Assembly: GCF_008831285.2 (NCBI RefSeq)
Contig: NC_045141.1
Span: forward strand, 12,696,106-12,760,105
Origin: Nymphaea colorata
Lineage: Eukaryota; Streptophyta; Magnoliopsida; Nymphaeales; Nymphaeaceae
Direction: 5' to 3'
Length of the DNA: 64,000 bases
The notes under the pieces: generated by a model
Database searches by the model: none
Seen by the model: only the letters and a program-made list of their open reading frames with translations
Told to the model about the DNA's origin: nothing
Position numbers and translations under genes: made by a program
Shown here: one piece after another, positions 1 through 14,345 of the stretch
Layout: each line of letters starts with the position of its first letter
Position numbering within the stretch: position 1 is the first letter of the stretch

Positions 1-959
1 ACTCAGGAACTGACACTTCTCAACTTTGGTCATCATTATTCATCTAGAGCCTCACATGTGGATGACGCCTAAAAAATCTCTCACAAAGAATTAGCATTCA
101 TGCTTAGACGGTTGCCGCTCTAAAGGTAATGCAATTCAGGGAAGCTTAATACCACGGGAAATAAGTACTGCAAGAAGCAAAGGGGTCTAAATACTAAATT
201 AAAACATGATGGTGGTGAACTTGAAAGGTGCAGGCAGGCCCGACTAGAACGATTTTATCAAATTTTGAGAATTGATTTCATGTGTAGAGTTGCTTCATCT
301 TTATTCAGAGTGCCAAAATCAGCTTCAGACAACACATTGTTACATTCATATGGCATCATGTTCGTTATTAGTAATTGATTTCTTGGATTCTTCGTATCCG
401 AGTTGGAATAAGTCGTGTTTTTTTCTGAATCAGTGTAAATATGTGAAATTGACACAACCACCGAAGCCATAGAAGTTTACTTCTGGCCAAAAAGTTGCTT
501 GATCAGCTGCACAATTCTTCATGCAGACTTGGAAGGGCTCCCTCTGAGATATTCACAGCCAACCTTAGCACCTTATTGCGATTATGTGCATCTCTGCATG
601 GTCCAATTCAAGAACCGATTATCCAGCTGTGCTAATTATTCCTACCATTAAATGCATTTTGTACTCTCGTGAGATATGAGGCTGTTCTATCTCGTGCCCT
701 CAGACTCTAGCCATGATTCATTACAATCTTTCAGCCCGTCAACTTAGTTCGAAACCAGATTTTGAATTGTGGATGACATATTGCTTACCATTTTATTCAT
801 GAAAAAGTTGCATTTCAACACTCAAAACGTAACATCTAACATTAAACAAGTAGCACGTATTCTTTCGAAGAACTGATGCTGGGGGGTTGCCCCGAAATTT
901 ATTGACAAAAAATGGAAGAGTATTTACAACAAAAATGGGATCTGTGAGATCGTAACCAT
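1..959. other. Unassigned sequence downstream of the LINE remnant
   Basis: No protein-like frame or RNA gene was recognised. The part nearest 960 is probably the decayed 3' end of the LINE. Confidence 0.4.
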
Positions 960-2790
960 TTACAAAATATCCTTGTATGGCCTCCAGTCTGGAGACGGCT
1001 GATGCCATACCTTGCAAATAGTGGCACTATCACCTCTTTTAAGAAGATGAAACACCTCGGGAGCAAGGTCATCTCTAATGAAAACCAGATTGTTACACAG
1101 TCGACTTACAACACCCCTCAAAATCTGCTGTAATGAATCATCTCTGAAGCACTTGCAGCAGCGGCTGATGAAAAACCCATTATTGCAAATGACTTTGATG
1201 TTGTCTGCATTCCTATCAATTTCCTGGACAGTTAGAAGACTTTGCTGAAGAACCCAAGCTTCATCAGTGGCTCTGGCTGCATCACTCCAGCAAGTGATAC
1301 CAAAGATATAGCACCCACTACTCTCTCTTACAAGAGCAGCCACATCCCTGCTATCCTTGTTTTGGGAAACTGCAATGTGAATATTATAGGAAGTTCGATG
1401 TTCCCACCTCCAACCTCCCCAAGGGAGCCCAACCTGTAACCACATTTGGATAGCTTGTTTATCACCCAACTTCCAATCTCTATAGATCATAAAGTCGCTG
1501 CAGTAGCTCCATAGCACCTTACCACTGTAGTTCATAGCAGCTTTTTCCCCATGCTTGCAGTTATTGCGTCATTTCCAAATGTGCGAAAGGATTATGTGCA
1601 GCAAATTCTTTCAGCACTTGAAGAGGACTTTATTTTTAAATTTGTGAGAGGTCCACCATACGAGAGCGTCTATAACCATTAGTGGATGGAAATTACTTTG
1701 TCTGAACTTCTTAAAAACTAAGTCCCATAGGCTTTTAGCTTCTTTGCAATGGAGGAAGACATGGTTGATATCTTCTTGAGCCCTTTTGCAAATATAACAT
1801 CTGAAGGCAAGGTAGAGTCCATGCTTCTGAGCTCTAGCATCAACATGAAGGTGACCTTCAACTGCCAGGTAGGTCGTCCATGCAGCACAGGGAGGGGCTC
1901 CAACATTCCAAATGGCATTCCTCCACTGCTGAGTGGGACTACTATCTCGCAGCATGTCCTAGATATGATGTCTTGAAAGCAGCCGGGAACTGCAGTCCAC
2001 CCATTCAAGTGTATCCTATCGACTATCCTCAACCATCAGGAGGTGAATGGGAATGCTCATAGAGTCAAGGAAGATGTGGACATAGGTTGCCTGATCGGCA
2101 AACAACTCCTTAATAGTGCAGTTCATGGTATCCTGAATTAGAGGTCAACTAGTAGGTGAAATCATATTGGAGATGATGACACCATTCCACCGGTCATGCC
2201 AAAATTTGACTCTAGAGCCATTGTTGACTCTCCAATGAACTTGAGATTCAATTATCTGCCAACATTTGATCACCCGCTTCCATAAGCTAGATGTCACTCC
2301 CACTGAGTTTGTACTGCCACAGACTCTTTTTGGTTAGATACTTGGCCCTGACGAGATCAACCCAGAGTGAGTCCTGCGTGATAGCTTTGACCCCGAGAAA
2401 ACAGAAATTAGCCCTATTGATATTCACCATGTGTCGAAGCCCTACTCCACCCTCCACTTTTGGTTTACAAAGAGCATTCCAACTGATAAGGTGTGCCCCT
2501 TTGACCTCCAGATCATCCCCTCAAATGAAACCTGAACACAACTTTTCGATTTGGTGGCACGTAGACAGAGGAATCCACAAGACCATCATCCAATAGCTAG
2601 GGATAGATGTCAAAATATGTTTAACCAAGCATAGTCTTCCAGCATAAGAAAGCAGCTTCTGCTTCCAACCTGCCAATTTCTGATTAACTTTCATCACTAT
2701 GTGCTGACATTGGCTCTCTTTGATGGCTTGTTATTGAAGAGGCAGACCCAGATGCATAACTGGCAAAAAACCTCTTTTCCAGCCCATGAT
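960..2790 (-). pseudogene. Decayed L1-type LINE (3' part of RT, zf-RVT, RNase H)
   Basis: Read on the minus strand, the region gives LGLPL, NQKLAGWKQKLLSYAGR and ILTSIPSYWM, the post-palm part of LINE reverse transcriptases. Next comes WNALCKPKVEGGVGLRHM with a nearby SLWVDLVRAKYL, then a zinc-binding RT domain CYICKRAQEDINHVFLHC (about 1760-1820), then an RNase H-like stretch (about 960-1535). Frames are broken by several stops and shifts, and the 5' portion is missing. This order is typical of plant L1 elements. It is inactive, and no target-site duplication was identified. Confidence 0.75.
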
Positions 2791-3606
2791 TAAGCAAAGG
2801 TTTAATTAAGCATCGTCACTTATAAGTGCACCTCGTGGCAGGCACCATTCTCGAAGGCTAGCAGGACACGTTTTAGTCCTCTGCACTTGAGATGTTCACG
2901 AGATCATCTTGCTCGGAAATATTCAATCGTTCCTTTTCACTGAGATAGGTGCATAAGGTTGGATTCTATTGGATAGACAATATTCTAGTCTTATCAATGT
3001 TCTTTTTCGGCGGAATACAATAGTTGGGAAGCTCAACTTTTTATCAACATGAATAAAGTCAATAAGATGTACAATTAGCTGATGTCGTGTCCTCCTAATT
3101 AGAGTGGAAAAGTTCAATCGGTGCGGTGAGTCTGCTCCAGACAGATAAATGTACGACAATCTTGTTGATCATTTTGTAAATACATGCGCTGCTTGTTGGT
3201 GCCGAGCATGGCGGTCGGATCCCAACAAATGCGCTGGTAGGTTGTGTGCGCCGCCGTTGTGCTATGCGTGCACAGCTTTCGTACACAGCAGTAATAATTT
3301 CTTTTTTATTTTCATTTTCATCTTACCAATTTTTTTTTTTGTGAACGAGAATACTTTTGTCATCAACCAACGTAATTTCATGCACTAGTATTAGTGCATA
3401 TAACCAGCTTTGGTCTAAGATGACAACTGCGTTCCATGTTGCGTCTAGCAACGAGGTTTCTCTTCAATCATCTTCTTACATTCAGGAGGAAGTTTCTAAT
3501 AAAGTAAGAGATGACACATGTTCTGTTTGCTTTATTGAGGTTTCAGGTGCTTCTCTTTTCTATCTTTGTCAGCCAAGTAAATCGTCTCTTGTTTGCTTGA
3601 GTTTAC

Positions 3607-3608
<2 letters not shown>

Positions 3609-3667
<59 letters not shown>
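3609..3667. repeat. (TA)n microsatellite
   Basis: About 29 perfect TA units. Confidence 0.95.
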
Positions 3668-3669
<2 letters not shown>

Positions 3670-4126
3670 TGTTTGTATATATGATACTTAAATAAAATTA
3701 GTGTCAATGCTTCATTAACTCAACTTACTTAGCCAGCCACGTGTCTGAAGAGCTATTTTTTCCGATTTTATGAGAGAGGCTGGACAACGTGACTGCCATT
3801 AACAAATAACAATGTAATATGAAGTTTAACAAATTGAACAAAAAAAGATCAAGGTAGTGCTGAATTAATAGAGAATTAATAATCATCGTCCAAGGTGCAT
3901 CTCCTTGTACGTGATTTAATGTAGCTATCCATATTATTTTATGAAATATTTTCTCAAACCTATATCTAAACTCATTTTTTCATTTTTTTTTTAATTTTAG
4001 GGTGAAATGTTCTTTCTACCATCCTAAAGAGAGGCCAACCTCTTTCTCTTGTGTCTCTTACCTTTATGGTTCACAAAGCATACTTCATAACCTTTAATAG
4101 TCCGAAAGAGCAGTGGGCTGAGTTGT

Positions 4127-4180
4127 GATAGCAACCATGGTATTTGTAACTTAGATAGCAACCATGGTATTTGTAACTTA
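4127..4180. repeat. Perfect 27-bp tandem duplication
   Basis: The unit beginning GATAGCAACCATGG occurs twice in tandem without mismatch. Confidence 0.95.
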
Positions 4181-4250
4181 GATCGATCGATGAACTTGCC
4201 ACCTAGTTCATTTCAACCCCTTGGAGAAACCTATACCTAAATTCTGTCAT

Positions 4251-4460
4251 GGGCATTTGATATATTTAAAATCATAGGATTTTAGAATCAAAATACTTGA
4301 TTTTTTAAGAAATTAGAATTATTAAACAAACTGAGTATTTTTGTTTATGAAATTAGGAAACTGAAACCTAGAATTTTGATTTCATTCTAATTTAAGGAGG
4401 AAATACTATTCTAGAATTTTTTATTTTTGAATCAAAATTCTAAACCATTAAACAACCCTT
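4251..4460. mobile_element. MITE-like inverted-repeat element
   Basis: The left end reads GGGCATTTGATATATTTAAA and the right end, reversed, reads GGGTTGTTTAATGGTTTAGA. Both are followed by AT-rich internally complementary sequence (ATTTTAGAATC and its complement). The ends resemble the other GGGNNTTTGAT elements in the window. Flanking triplets do not match (CAT against TTA), so the target duplication is unconfirmed. Confidence 0.4.
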
Positions 4461-5514
4461 AAAAGAACAGGTATAATATTTAAATATTTGATTATGTTCA
4501 AGTTTTTTTGAGGCATATTTTTGTCCTTCTAGCCTGGATTATCTTAAATTCATCCTAAACTACTAAATCAAAATAAACAAAAATACCCTTAAAATAGATT
4601 TTCCCTTTTCGTCAATTGAGCTTTCGTGTTCAATATTTTCTTCATATCTTTCATTTTCGAAGCTTTATAGTGACTCCGAAAAGACATTTTTAAAAAGCAG
4701 TTTTTCTTAGCTTTTTCGTGTGACCAAAAACCTCCAGGGGCCGACCACATCACTTACAGTCCTTTTTTGCTGCTGTTCATGGAAAAGAAAGAAAGCGTGC
4801 ATTATTGAAGGGTCGCATTCAATGCAGAAGAGAATCAGTACATCGCCGTCACTGATTTGGAAAGCCAGTACGTGTTTGGCTTTCTTAAAATGATGGTAGA
4901 CAGGAACTAGCGTGTGAAACTGCACTGACAAATTCTACTTGACTTTGAAAATTCTCACCTTCCGCAGTTCATTCTAAACACTTTGATGCCACACCATGGT
5001 CCAAGAAATCCTTCTCCTCGGCGGTCTGCATTCGTTGGAGCACTCTTTTTTCTTTTCATAAGGCGGTGGCGTATATAACCAGCTTCACTCTTCAATTCCC
5101 TTTTAGCTGAATTCATAGAGAGGAATTATCTACTCAGTCCTTCCTATCAATTACTCTCCATTAAGTCATAAGGGTTTCAAAGTTGTGTATGCCTTTGGGG
5201 TAGGCTGGTAGGTCACTCAACCTTGTTCAGGTGCTTAAGCCAAGGTTCTTCTTCTGATTGGCTGATCAGGCAGATTTAACTCAAACTCTCTCGGTACTTT
5301 AATAAAGTAACGGCATGTTTATATCCTATTAATGTTTTGAAAATAATGCAATTTAGGCTCTACTTGGGAGCCTTGTGCTTATAAGGTCTCCATGTATTCC
5401 AAGTTGCTTTTACCAAACAAGAGAGGTCCTTGCAACCCTATTCCCTTCATGGAAAGCAAAGAAGCTACACTAAGTGTTGTCTGGTCAATGACTACCTATT
5501 TAAGATGATGATAG

Positions 5515-5640
5515 AATATGCCTTGAGAGTTGTAGTGTAGCTGATTTGGTAGGCCAGCAGTCACTAGTTCGATTCTCATGAGCACTACTTTTTTGGACTG
5601 TAAACAATGAATGTACGACACTCTAATTGATAGACATTTC
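5515..5640 (+). mobile_element. Possible tRNA-derived SINE remnant
   Basis: The stretch GTAGCTGATTTGGTAGG resembles a pol III A box, and AGTTCGATTCTCATGAG about 25 bp later resembles a B box, with spacing like a tRNA head. The 3' part is not tRNA-like and there is no cloverleaf acceptor stem, so a SINE is more likely than a tRNA gene. No target duplication or poly(A) end was found. Confidence 0.3.
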
Positions 5641-7563
5641 ATTCTTCACTTAAGTCCCAAAGTAGCGCCCAGAGGGTAATGGGAAAGGAGGAGGGGTTTT
5701 GGCCCCTTCAAGGTATCCTCCCGGACTTCCCCCAATACATCATTACCATCGTGGAAAGTGCAATAGACTTCTCATTGCCTATAATATCTTACAGTGTCTC
5801 ACAAAACTGGCTGAGGCTACTACATACAGCTTGGCAGCTTGCCTAATTTGCAAAATAGCAAGCTTATAAAGCATAAATTCTCTGGCATAAAACATATATG
5901 AAAAGGCATTATATTTGTTACTATTACTCTCTATGACAAACAACATATGAAGAGTAAATTTGTCGCTAGCTAGCTCAGAAGCCTATTAATGTACAACACC
6001 GAACTGCAAAAAGAGTGCTTCCTGGCTTTTTGGATGTGGTTGAACAAACTAGCTCCAACTTTAACCTTGGCCCATGGTCTATTAGCACATGTAAAAGTTC
6101 TCTACGCTATGTATAGCACGGACAGAATCATGCATCGACAGCTGGGGGAAGTCGTCCATGCGTGCACGGATGTGCTCATGGCTGTTGCGTTGCTCTGCGC
6201 CATACACAACCGGTCATGACTCGGTGGCTCTACTTTTGGTGTCCCAACCACTAAAGTAACGCACTTGCTGGTCTTCCACTGGGCCATGGCTTCATTTAAT
6301 CAATTTCCTTTCCTCTTTTCCTCTGCGCCCACTACGGTCAAGTTCGGTGCTCAACAAAGAACATAATCACTTTCATTTTTCCATTGAACTAACATCTGTG
6401 CAGCAAGAAAAGGCAATGTAATAAGTTCCCCAACCCTAGGAAGAAAAGTAAGAGAAGAGAAGAAGACATTTAACACTCTTAAGTTTGTTTACTCTCTTTA
6501 GTTCTTTTTTTTTCCTTTTTCCAGCCTTTAAGAACTTTCGAACTTAACCGTTGGTAGTTTCTATGCAAGGTGGGCGACCAATCATGTATCCCCACAATAA
6601 TAACCCTAGAAAAGTTGTGCCCCATGTCAAAAACTAACCAAAATTCCCACCATCTACACATGCAGTTTCCATTGGTCTAATAGACATCTAGAATGAAGCT
6701 AGGTAAGGTAATCCTAGGGATACTGCGCATAAAAGAAGCTGTAACTTTTTTTTATCTATGGTCCTTTCAAAAATTAGGTCTCCTACTTTGTCATATTATG
6801 GAAGGGAAACGGAATTGAAGGGAGGAAAGTGGAGTAGTTGAGGGACATGTGTCCTTAGAGAAGAAGTCCCTCAAAATGGCTTCACCATGCTTATTAATAC
6901 TTGTTAGTGGCTTCTCCTTTTTAGGCTGTTTGCGTGCCTTTATCAATCATCTCCCCTCTTGCGATTTGACATGAAAATGATGGCAATGGAGCTTTATTCT
7001 TCCAAATGGCTTGCGGTTTTAGGAAATATAGCAGGTGAAAGGAAAGAGAGAACATGGGTCTCGCTACCTTCTTTACCTTTTTCTCACTGTTCTTTCCATC
7101 ATCATCTGCTTTTCTTTCCTTTTAGTTTTAAAATCCAGTATTCTTCATTCTCCTGCAGAAAATGGGGCGGTCCATTAAAATACCATTCTTATGATTCATG
7201 ATCCTCTTTCCCGTGTCGATTCTTTAAGTACGCGAGTCTGCCATTCGCAACAGGTGGCGTGAATATATTCGTTTACATAGTTGGAAGGGGCCTATGAGGA
7301 CCGGACACCTGCTCCTTTCCATTCTTTTCTTCTTATGTTTTTTATCTTGGCTGTTCTTGTTGGAGTGACAGCCTTCAATCCCTTTCCCCCTCAGGTTCAG
7401 GACCAATGGGATGTGACTAAATAATGGAGGAGTTAATGACAGATAAAGCGGATCTTGTGTCTGTCACAATCTTTGCTGTCAAATGGAATGATGACATGTT
7501 GACATGTGTAAAATGAGCGTGAATTTTTCAACATTATCCCACTAAAGGTGAAGGAGAAAATAT

Positions 7564-7564
7564 C

Positions 7565-7597
<33 letters not shown>
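7564..7597. repeat. (TA)n microsatellite
   Basis: TA tract with one interruption near its left end. Confidence 0.9.
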
Positions 7598-7599
<2 letters not shown>

Positions 7600-8070
7600 A
7601 TTGAACCGCTGAACGGGCTGAAGCAAGGAGAAAAATATGAATAAGTTTGTTAAACAAGATGAGTAAAAGGATGGAGCTTTTGTGTTCTTTTGTAAACTCA
7701 GCAGAAGCAAATTGGTTCGGCTGTTGAAGCAATTTGACATCCACGTTGGTGCCTTCATTATAAGATGGGGAACCTTTGCATTAAATACTCATAAAATGGT
7801 GAGCATCCCGACCGACTATGGCACGGACTTTTACTTATCGATTCCTTGAAACCATTCTTGTACTTAAGAAAGCATATATAACTAGATCGTACAAGATGGT
7901 AGAGACGGGCTTGTACTGGTCTGATTCTATGGGGAATTATGGCTTTGGAAGTCTCAAAGTTCCCAAGTTCAAGAGGTCAATTGGAACTTCTTTTAAGTAA
8001 AGACATTTGAAATGAAAGATAGTAGAAGGAATTGCTTACCCCAACTCCGGTTCTAGATGGCATGCACTCT

Positions 8071-8092
8071 TTTTTTTTTTTTTTTTTTTTTT
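8071..8092. repeat. Poly(T) tract
   Basis: A run of about 22 T residues; it may be the reversed poly(A) of an old retroposed copy, but no partner structure was seen. Confidence 0.85.
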
Positions 8093-10395
8093 GGTTTTTC
8101 CACAACCAAAAGCTTCCTCATATTAGTTCACTTTGTAGGAATCTCTGGTGAGAGGTAAACTTCAAGCAAACCCTAAATAACCATTCCTTTCAAGAATTAC
8201 CTTTTGAGATCCCATTATTGAAGATATAGAGAGGTGCCAAAGTAGTTTTACTTGGGATCCTTTGCCCCAACTCCCTTCTTTTCATATGGTCCACACCTTT
8301 GGTAGTTACATTTCCATTAATTGCATTGAGACCATTCGAAGTAAGTATACTTTCTATAGCATTGAAGGCCATTAGAGGAACAAAAAGGTTTCCTAATGAA
8401 GCAAAGAATGGTATAGGATTCTTCCTTTGTAAAACGACCATGTCAAATCTTTTTCATGTTCAAATTTGAAAAACTTGGATTTTAATATTGCCATGACGAT
8501 TCCCATCCAGCTACTTTGTTATTAACTGTGAATATGCCAATATTTTAAAACCAATATGAGGCATTTTTTATTAATACTTTGTCAAAGTTGAATATTGTAT
8601 AGCTTAAAATGCGTAAATATGTTTTTTCTTCCAATGCCAAGGAAATTATAGAGTTCGGACATTGGACTTGATTCGATATTTTTTAGCATGTCATACTCTC
8701 CCTCTCGTACCTCTTTTTTTGCCCATTAAGGGAGGAGTGGCTATTCTGGATGCCTATATTCTCCTACTTTGTATGTACAAAAATATGGTGATGAAATATT
8801 CTTAAGTATATAGAATAAAAAAACTAGAACAAGAATTGATGCTTTTTGTTTAATTTAATTCTTGCTATTCATAGAAAATACCATATTTTAGTATGCACAA
8901 AAATGGAAGTGAGAAATTTGTGCAAGTAAATAATGAGAATTTTAATTGGAAGCATATTCTTGAGAAGAGCTTTTCTACACACATTCCAAACTGAAGAATG
9001 ATACTCGTTTGCAAGAAAATGACTTGCATTACAGTAAGGTTTCTAGGAAACTTATGCTTAAAACATATTACACTATATATGGAAGACATTTTCAACCACA
9101 TATCAGACAAAAAAAAAGAACAAATGGCAAACCAAAACTTTTATAACCTTTGAAAATAATTATTAAGGTCGGAGTGTTCCTCCAAAAGTTCAACTTTTTG
9201 CAAATCTAGAACCAAAATCAGACTATAGTTATTGTGTGTGTGTGTTTTGTAAGTAGGCACTTTCCAATCATGTGTTTGATGAAGCAAAGTCTCCTAGCAC
9301 AAGATAATACTCTTTACATTCAAGAGAGTTTCTTTTCAATTTTGAAGATCAGGGCTTAAAAATGATCTTCAAAAACATAGGACAACTAAAGAGGCAGCCT
9401 AAGATCTTCAAGAATCAACTCGCTATATCATTTGCATAACAACTTCTATGAGATTTATTTCGTAGAGTCTCCATGAAAGTGAATATTTGAGTGAATTGTG
9501 TTTTCCATAATCATACAAAACAAGTTTCTACTTTCCCCATTTTAAATGATATTTTTTTGAAGAAGGCATCATCTTCGCATAGAAATCAATGTCATTTTGT
9601 AGGTTCTACACTTGTCATATTAAAAGTTAATAGTTTGGAGGAACCTTACACAAGTGATTTATTATTAAACAAAAAGAAAAGGTTTTTAAGCACACCTAAA
9701 CTTTTGTACAAATAGAAAAGGGTACTCATTGTGGTGTTCATTGGAGAAAGAAGAAGAACAAAAGAAGAAAACCATTTTTCAACTTATTTTGGTGCCATCA
9801 GGCTCATTATTAATAACGCAAATGTTGTGTTACCAATTATCTATCTATTTTTCTTTTTTGCAACTCACCAAATGGGTGCCCAAATTGTTTTCTGATGCAA
9901 GCTGCCAGGGAGAGCCCCTTTTATTGAAGAAAAATAAATATAAATATAATTAAAGAATAAAATAATTAGAAAAACAAAAAACAACACAAAAGCCATGACA
10001 ACCCATTGAAGACTTGTCCTTTCTTCCCAAAATTGAGGAAGCTTTTCTTGCTACTGCTTCACTTGAGTAATAGTGCACTGAACCGTACCTTATTATGAGG
10101 AAATTACAAATAAAATAAGAAAAATATCAATATAAGCACCCTAAAACACATAAAAGAACAAACTAAAATGAATGACTTGAACTTATTGTCGGTTATTTGA
10201 ACAAATTCATCTATAAAGATAGGAGTTGCAATAAATTCATTTAGCATCAAAACACTAGTTCGTTAACCTTGATTGTCCATCTTGTGTTTTCCCATGAGAC
10301 TCAACATATGCTTAAACACTAATTAATCTAGCTTCACATAAATCATTTTCAACTAAAAATTTGAGGAAATCCTCAAATGGCATATGTAGTTTGAT

Positions 10396-10397
<2 letters not shown>

Positions 10398-10447
<50 letters not shown>
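10398..10447. repeat. (GA)n microsatellite
   Basis: About 25 perfect GA units. Confidence 0.95.
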
Positions 10448-10449
<2 letters not shown>

Positions 10450-11951
10450 AAAACACATAGTTGTTCAAAAATCATTTTCTTATTTTATTTAATCTTTGAT
10501 GGCTTAAGACACTTGACATTACTCTAGCATTTTGAATTAAAGGAAATAAATGTCTAGAAAAGTAAATTACTAAAGTATTTGCAGTTTTGTATGCATGCTC
10601 ACATTTTGTATTGGTATTGAAGATCTAAAAGACGTTTATTGCATTAATGTTAGTAGTAACATAAATGGTTCTAGATAGGATTTCTAACATGTTGATATCA
10701 TGTGCAGAGTATAGGCTAAGAATAATAAAGGAAATGAGTTAATAAAATATTATAAACATGTCAAGTGTGTACAAAGGAAGGCTAATATAAGATTATGCAA
10801 TTATAGATGACTATAGATGTAATTTTGACACCTGATGTAGACCCTTCACAAAAATATAATATAACGCATTGCAACATAAAAATAGTTTAGAGGCCTAGCA
10901 CCACCTTCCCTTTTCTGTGACTTATAATATTAAGAAAATTCACTAGAATGAAAATATGGAAACAAATATTTACCTGCCTTTTGAAAATAACCTAAGAAGT
11001 TGTAGTTAGAAGCAACAATATTCCAACATATGACTCAAAAGCATAAAAACAATACAAATGAATATATTTTTGACAACTTTATATAATCACAAGTCCTTGA
11101 ACTCATATATCATGTCATTAGTTGAATTAAGACATTGAATAAGTCTCTTGAATGTTGATGTCTTGTGCACAAGCAATAATTCAGAGACAAAAGCATTGGT
11201 CTATGCCATAAGTAAAACTATAAAATAAAAATAGAAGGAAAGATGTAATTATGCATAGCATTGTTTTAGCACACTTGTAATATGAAAATACTGGGCACAA
11301 AAGTCATAACTGGCCTTCAGCATCAACAGTTTTCCCTCAAACAACAATTGTTCTCAATGCATGTAAATTGTGAATACAACAAAAAAACCTTCAGCCAAGA
11401 ATATGAGAAAAAAGTTAGTAAAGTACTTTAATCCAACACAAATGTACCAATGAATGAACAAAATTTTTGTTTCTGTTTTTTATTGATCTTCATAGTGAAT
11501 TTTTGTTTACAACACAACCTTGTACTACCTAAAACATGAGAAGGGTCATTTGTCATTGTGTATTAAAGTGGTTGGCTTAAGTACATACGGAGGGAGTAAA
11601 AAGATAAAAACAACCATTTAAAGATGAAAAAAAAAAAATTTAGTTGAAAGTGGCTTCATCTATTTGAAATTGACTACTCAACATATGGTGAGATAGTCCA
11701 CTTTTAACCATCTAACCACAATATTATAGTCAAAAAGTATGATTGAAAATCAGGTGTTAACATGAGAAAACACCTAGATAGAATCACATACTTGGCACTT
11801 CCACCTTCCTATGAAATCATCTTGTACTAAAATTATTGAACAATGCAAATTGTAGAAATAAACATTGAAAAAGAGCGCAAAGACAATATTAATGACTTCA
11901 CTTAATTCAAAACTTAGAACCTACATATTGATGGAGCACTTGAATGTTAGG

Positions 11952-12204
11952 TAGAATCTGTTATTATTGAAGGCACGATTAAGGATATAACTTTTCGTAC
12001 ATGCAAATCTTAACTACAAGTAAATTCACGACACACTATTACATCATCTGATTTATTTTCTTAGATAGAATCTTTTATTATTGAAGACACGATTAAGGAT
12101 ATAACTTTTCCTACATAATTAAGGATATAACTTTTCGTACATGCAAATCTTAACTATATGCAAATTTACAACACACTATTACATCATATGATTTATTTTC
12201 TTAT
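11952..12204. repeat. Tandem duplication of about 113-140 bp
   Basis: Two copies (11952-12064 and 12065-12204) share TAGAATC...GATTAAGGATATAAC... and end ATGATTTATTTTCTTA or near variants. The second copy carries an extra internal duplication of the TTAAGGATATAACTTTTC word. Confidence 0.9.
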
Positions 12205-13084
12205 AGTTCATAGCGTAGCATGAGAAAGTTGATAAGTTTCAATTACTCATAAAGGAAATGTAGATAAGGTAGTAGTCATTTTTCTATACATTTTGAGTGG
12301 AGCAGTAAGTTATTAGTGTTTTAAAGTTGGTTGTGATAAAATAAGAAATTCTTAATCATTTCCATAATTTCAAAATCTTTCTTGAAATAATGCATGTCTA
12401 TTGTCTTGAATTAAATGCATGTCTACTGAAGAATTAGGAAATCCAACCATGTGATTTTGACAATATGCCTCCCTTCATCTTACTATGATTTGGCCAATTT
12501 ATGCATTGCATATGCACATCTGAGCATTGCATTATAGGCATGAGCATGGTTTATGCTATAATCACATAGCTACATGGAGGGAGCTTCTATTTGAGCATTA
12601 TTGCTTTGTGATTTGTTTAGACAGACTGCCTATATCATTTCTTCTCTCACAAGTGCCAGCCAACTTAGGATTCAATAGGTGAACGTGATTGCACCACAAA
12701 ACTATTTGATCTAATGGAACTACATGTCTCATTAGTCCTTTTTTTCTTCCTACTATTTTCAAATATTCTAGTTGTTTATTGATTGTTTATTTCATTTAGA
12801 GAAAGATAGATATATAGGCATTGATGTCATCTTATACTTAAAGTCAATAACATATTTTTCTAAGAATGTTAAGATTCTTCTGTGTCTTGAATTGTCGATT
12901 TACCTTGTATGTGGCGCTTTTGGAGAAGTCTTGGGCAAAGAAGTCTCCATTGAATGTACACATAGTAGGTTTCATTCAATGTGGAAAATTTCATTTTTTG
13001 ATTGGCATATATCTCGCTAAAAATTGTGGAAAAGTTTTAGTTAATGCAAAGAACAATAGTAAATATAAGACATTACTTGACACC

Positions 13085-13500
13085 TTTCAGTGATAGTGTC
13101 GACCATCTTTTGATGATCTAGGAACAACTAGCCACTGTGGATAAATTGATGAATGAAGTGCACCTCCTTGCAGCAAAAGCATTCCCCTGCTTGTGTGTAT
13201 TTTCTTTTTTGTATAATTGGAAATGTTTAACATGCTTGTTAGTTGAATCCATGTACACCACACCATTGTCATAATAAAAAGGTTTGTTCATTCACATAGA
13301 AAGTTAATAGCCAAAGGATATAATAATGCATTCAAAAGCACCATATCTTATCATGCATGTGGGCCTTGATTCATTGCCACTAGAACTTACCAATTTTATG
13401 TCCAAATGAGAGAATTTTTGGCATGTCAAGCTTATCAAAGAGAACATAATTTGATTGGTGGTGGTGAGTATTGGGTATGAACTGTGGACTTGACTACTGC
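13085..13500 (-). pseudogene. Degenerate Ty3/gypsy reverse-transcriptase fragment
   Basis: Minus-strand frames give, in order, TVHTQYSPPPIK, LFDKLDMPKILSFGHKIG, TCMIRYGAFECIIISFG, then NGVVYMDS and KHVKHFQLYKKENTHKQGN. This resembles the gypsy RT order (YPIP..., F..L..A..FS..DL..G, TCVTRYGAFEF..MPFG, VVVYLDD, EHVEHLRLVF). It is broken by frameshifts, stops and a deletion between the RYG block and the YxDD block; the latter reads YMDS. No LTRs were seen. The assignment rests on motif similarity only. Confidence 0.5.
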
Positions 13501-14086
13501 ATAACAACTAACTTTAATCAATTAAAGCTGCAATATGCTAACCTAGAATTGACACCATTTTTGGTTAACATGTTATAATGTGAGAAAATCATATTTTAAC
13601 TATTATAATCTGGAGTACCTTTTTTTCTCTTCTAATTAAAGAAGCATTTTGTTGCTTTTCCAAATTTTATTATGAGCATAACCACCATATAACTTGTAGT
13701 ATATTTCAACTGAAAATATATTTGTTGTTTGAGGAAAGATTCTGATAAAGAAGGAATTATTTTCGTGATCATGTTACTTGATTTCGTTTTTTTCCCAATG
13801 CTTAGTAGGGCAGTTTCTTTCAAGGTGTAGTGTAGTCATGCTGTTTTAAATATTTTCTATTCTTTTCCATTCTTTGGTAATAAATGGAAGGGAGTCCCTC
13901 TTCTAGCAGTGTTGCATTGGAATTATTGGAAACTTGACAAAACCTAACCGCTATTTCTACTTTTTTCCCCATTTCCTCACTGAATGAATATTCAATGACA
14001 AATAGACACAGAAACCAAGTTTTGATGTTTTTATAAGGTATGAATCTAGATTTTCGGAAGGTATGAATCATAGGTGCCCGAGGCAT

Positions 14087-14196
<110 letters not shown>

Positions 14197-14345
14197 GGGG
14201 GGGGACGTAGGTGTCTGATGCATTGTGTTGGTGAGTGTAATTAAACACACCTTTCAGTGCAATCCGAAATATTGCTTCAGACAATATATTGTGAGAAACC
14301 CGAGGATTTCTCCATCGACACTTGGACAGAGAAATCTAGGAATCC

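Larger units (their letters stand above)
2795..13084. other. Gene-free, repeat-rich intergenic DNA
   Basis: Apart from the listed microsatellites, tandem repeats and MITE/SINE candidates, only short frames without family resemblance are present. The segment about 3150-3290 is more CpG-rich than its surroundings but was not identified. Confidence 0.5.

Noticed and set aside
5515-5600. Possible tRNA gene
   Set aside because: A-box- and B-box-like motifs are present, but there is no acceptor stem pairing or clear anticodon arm, so a SINE remnant was preferred.
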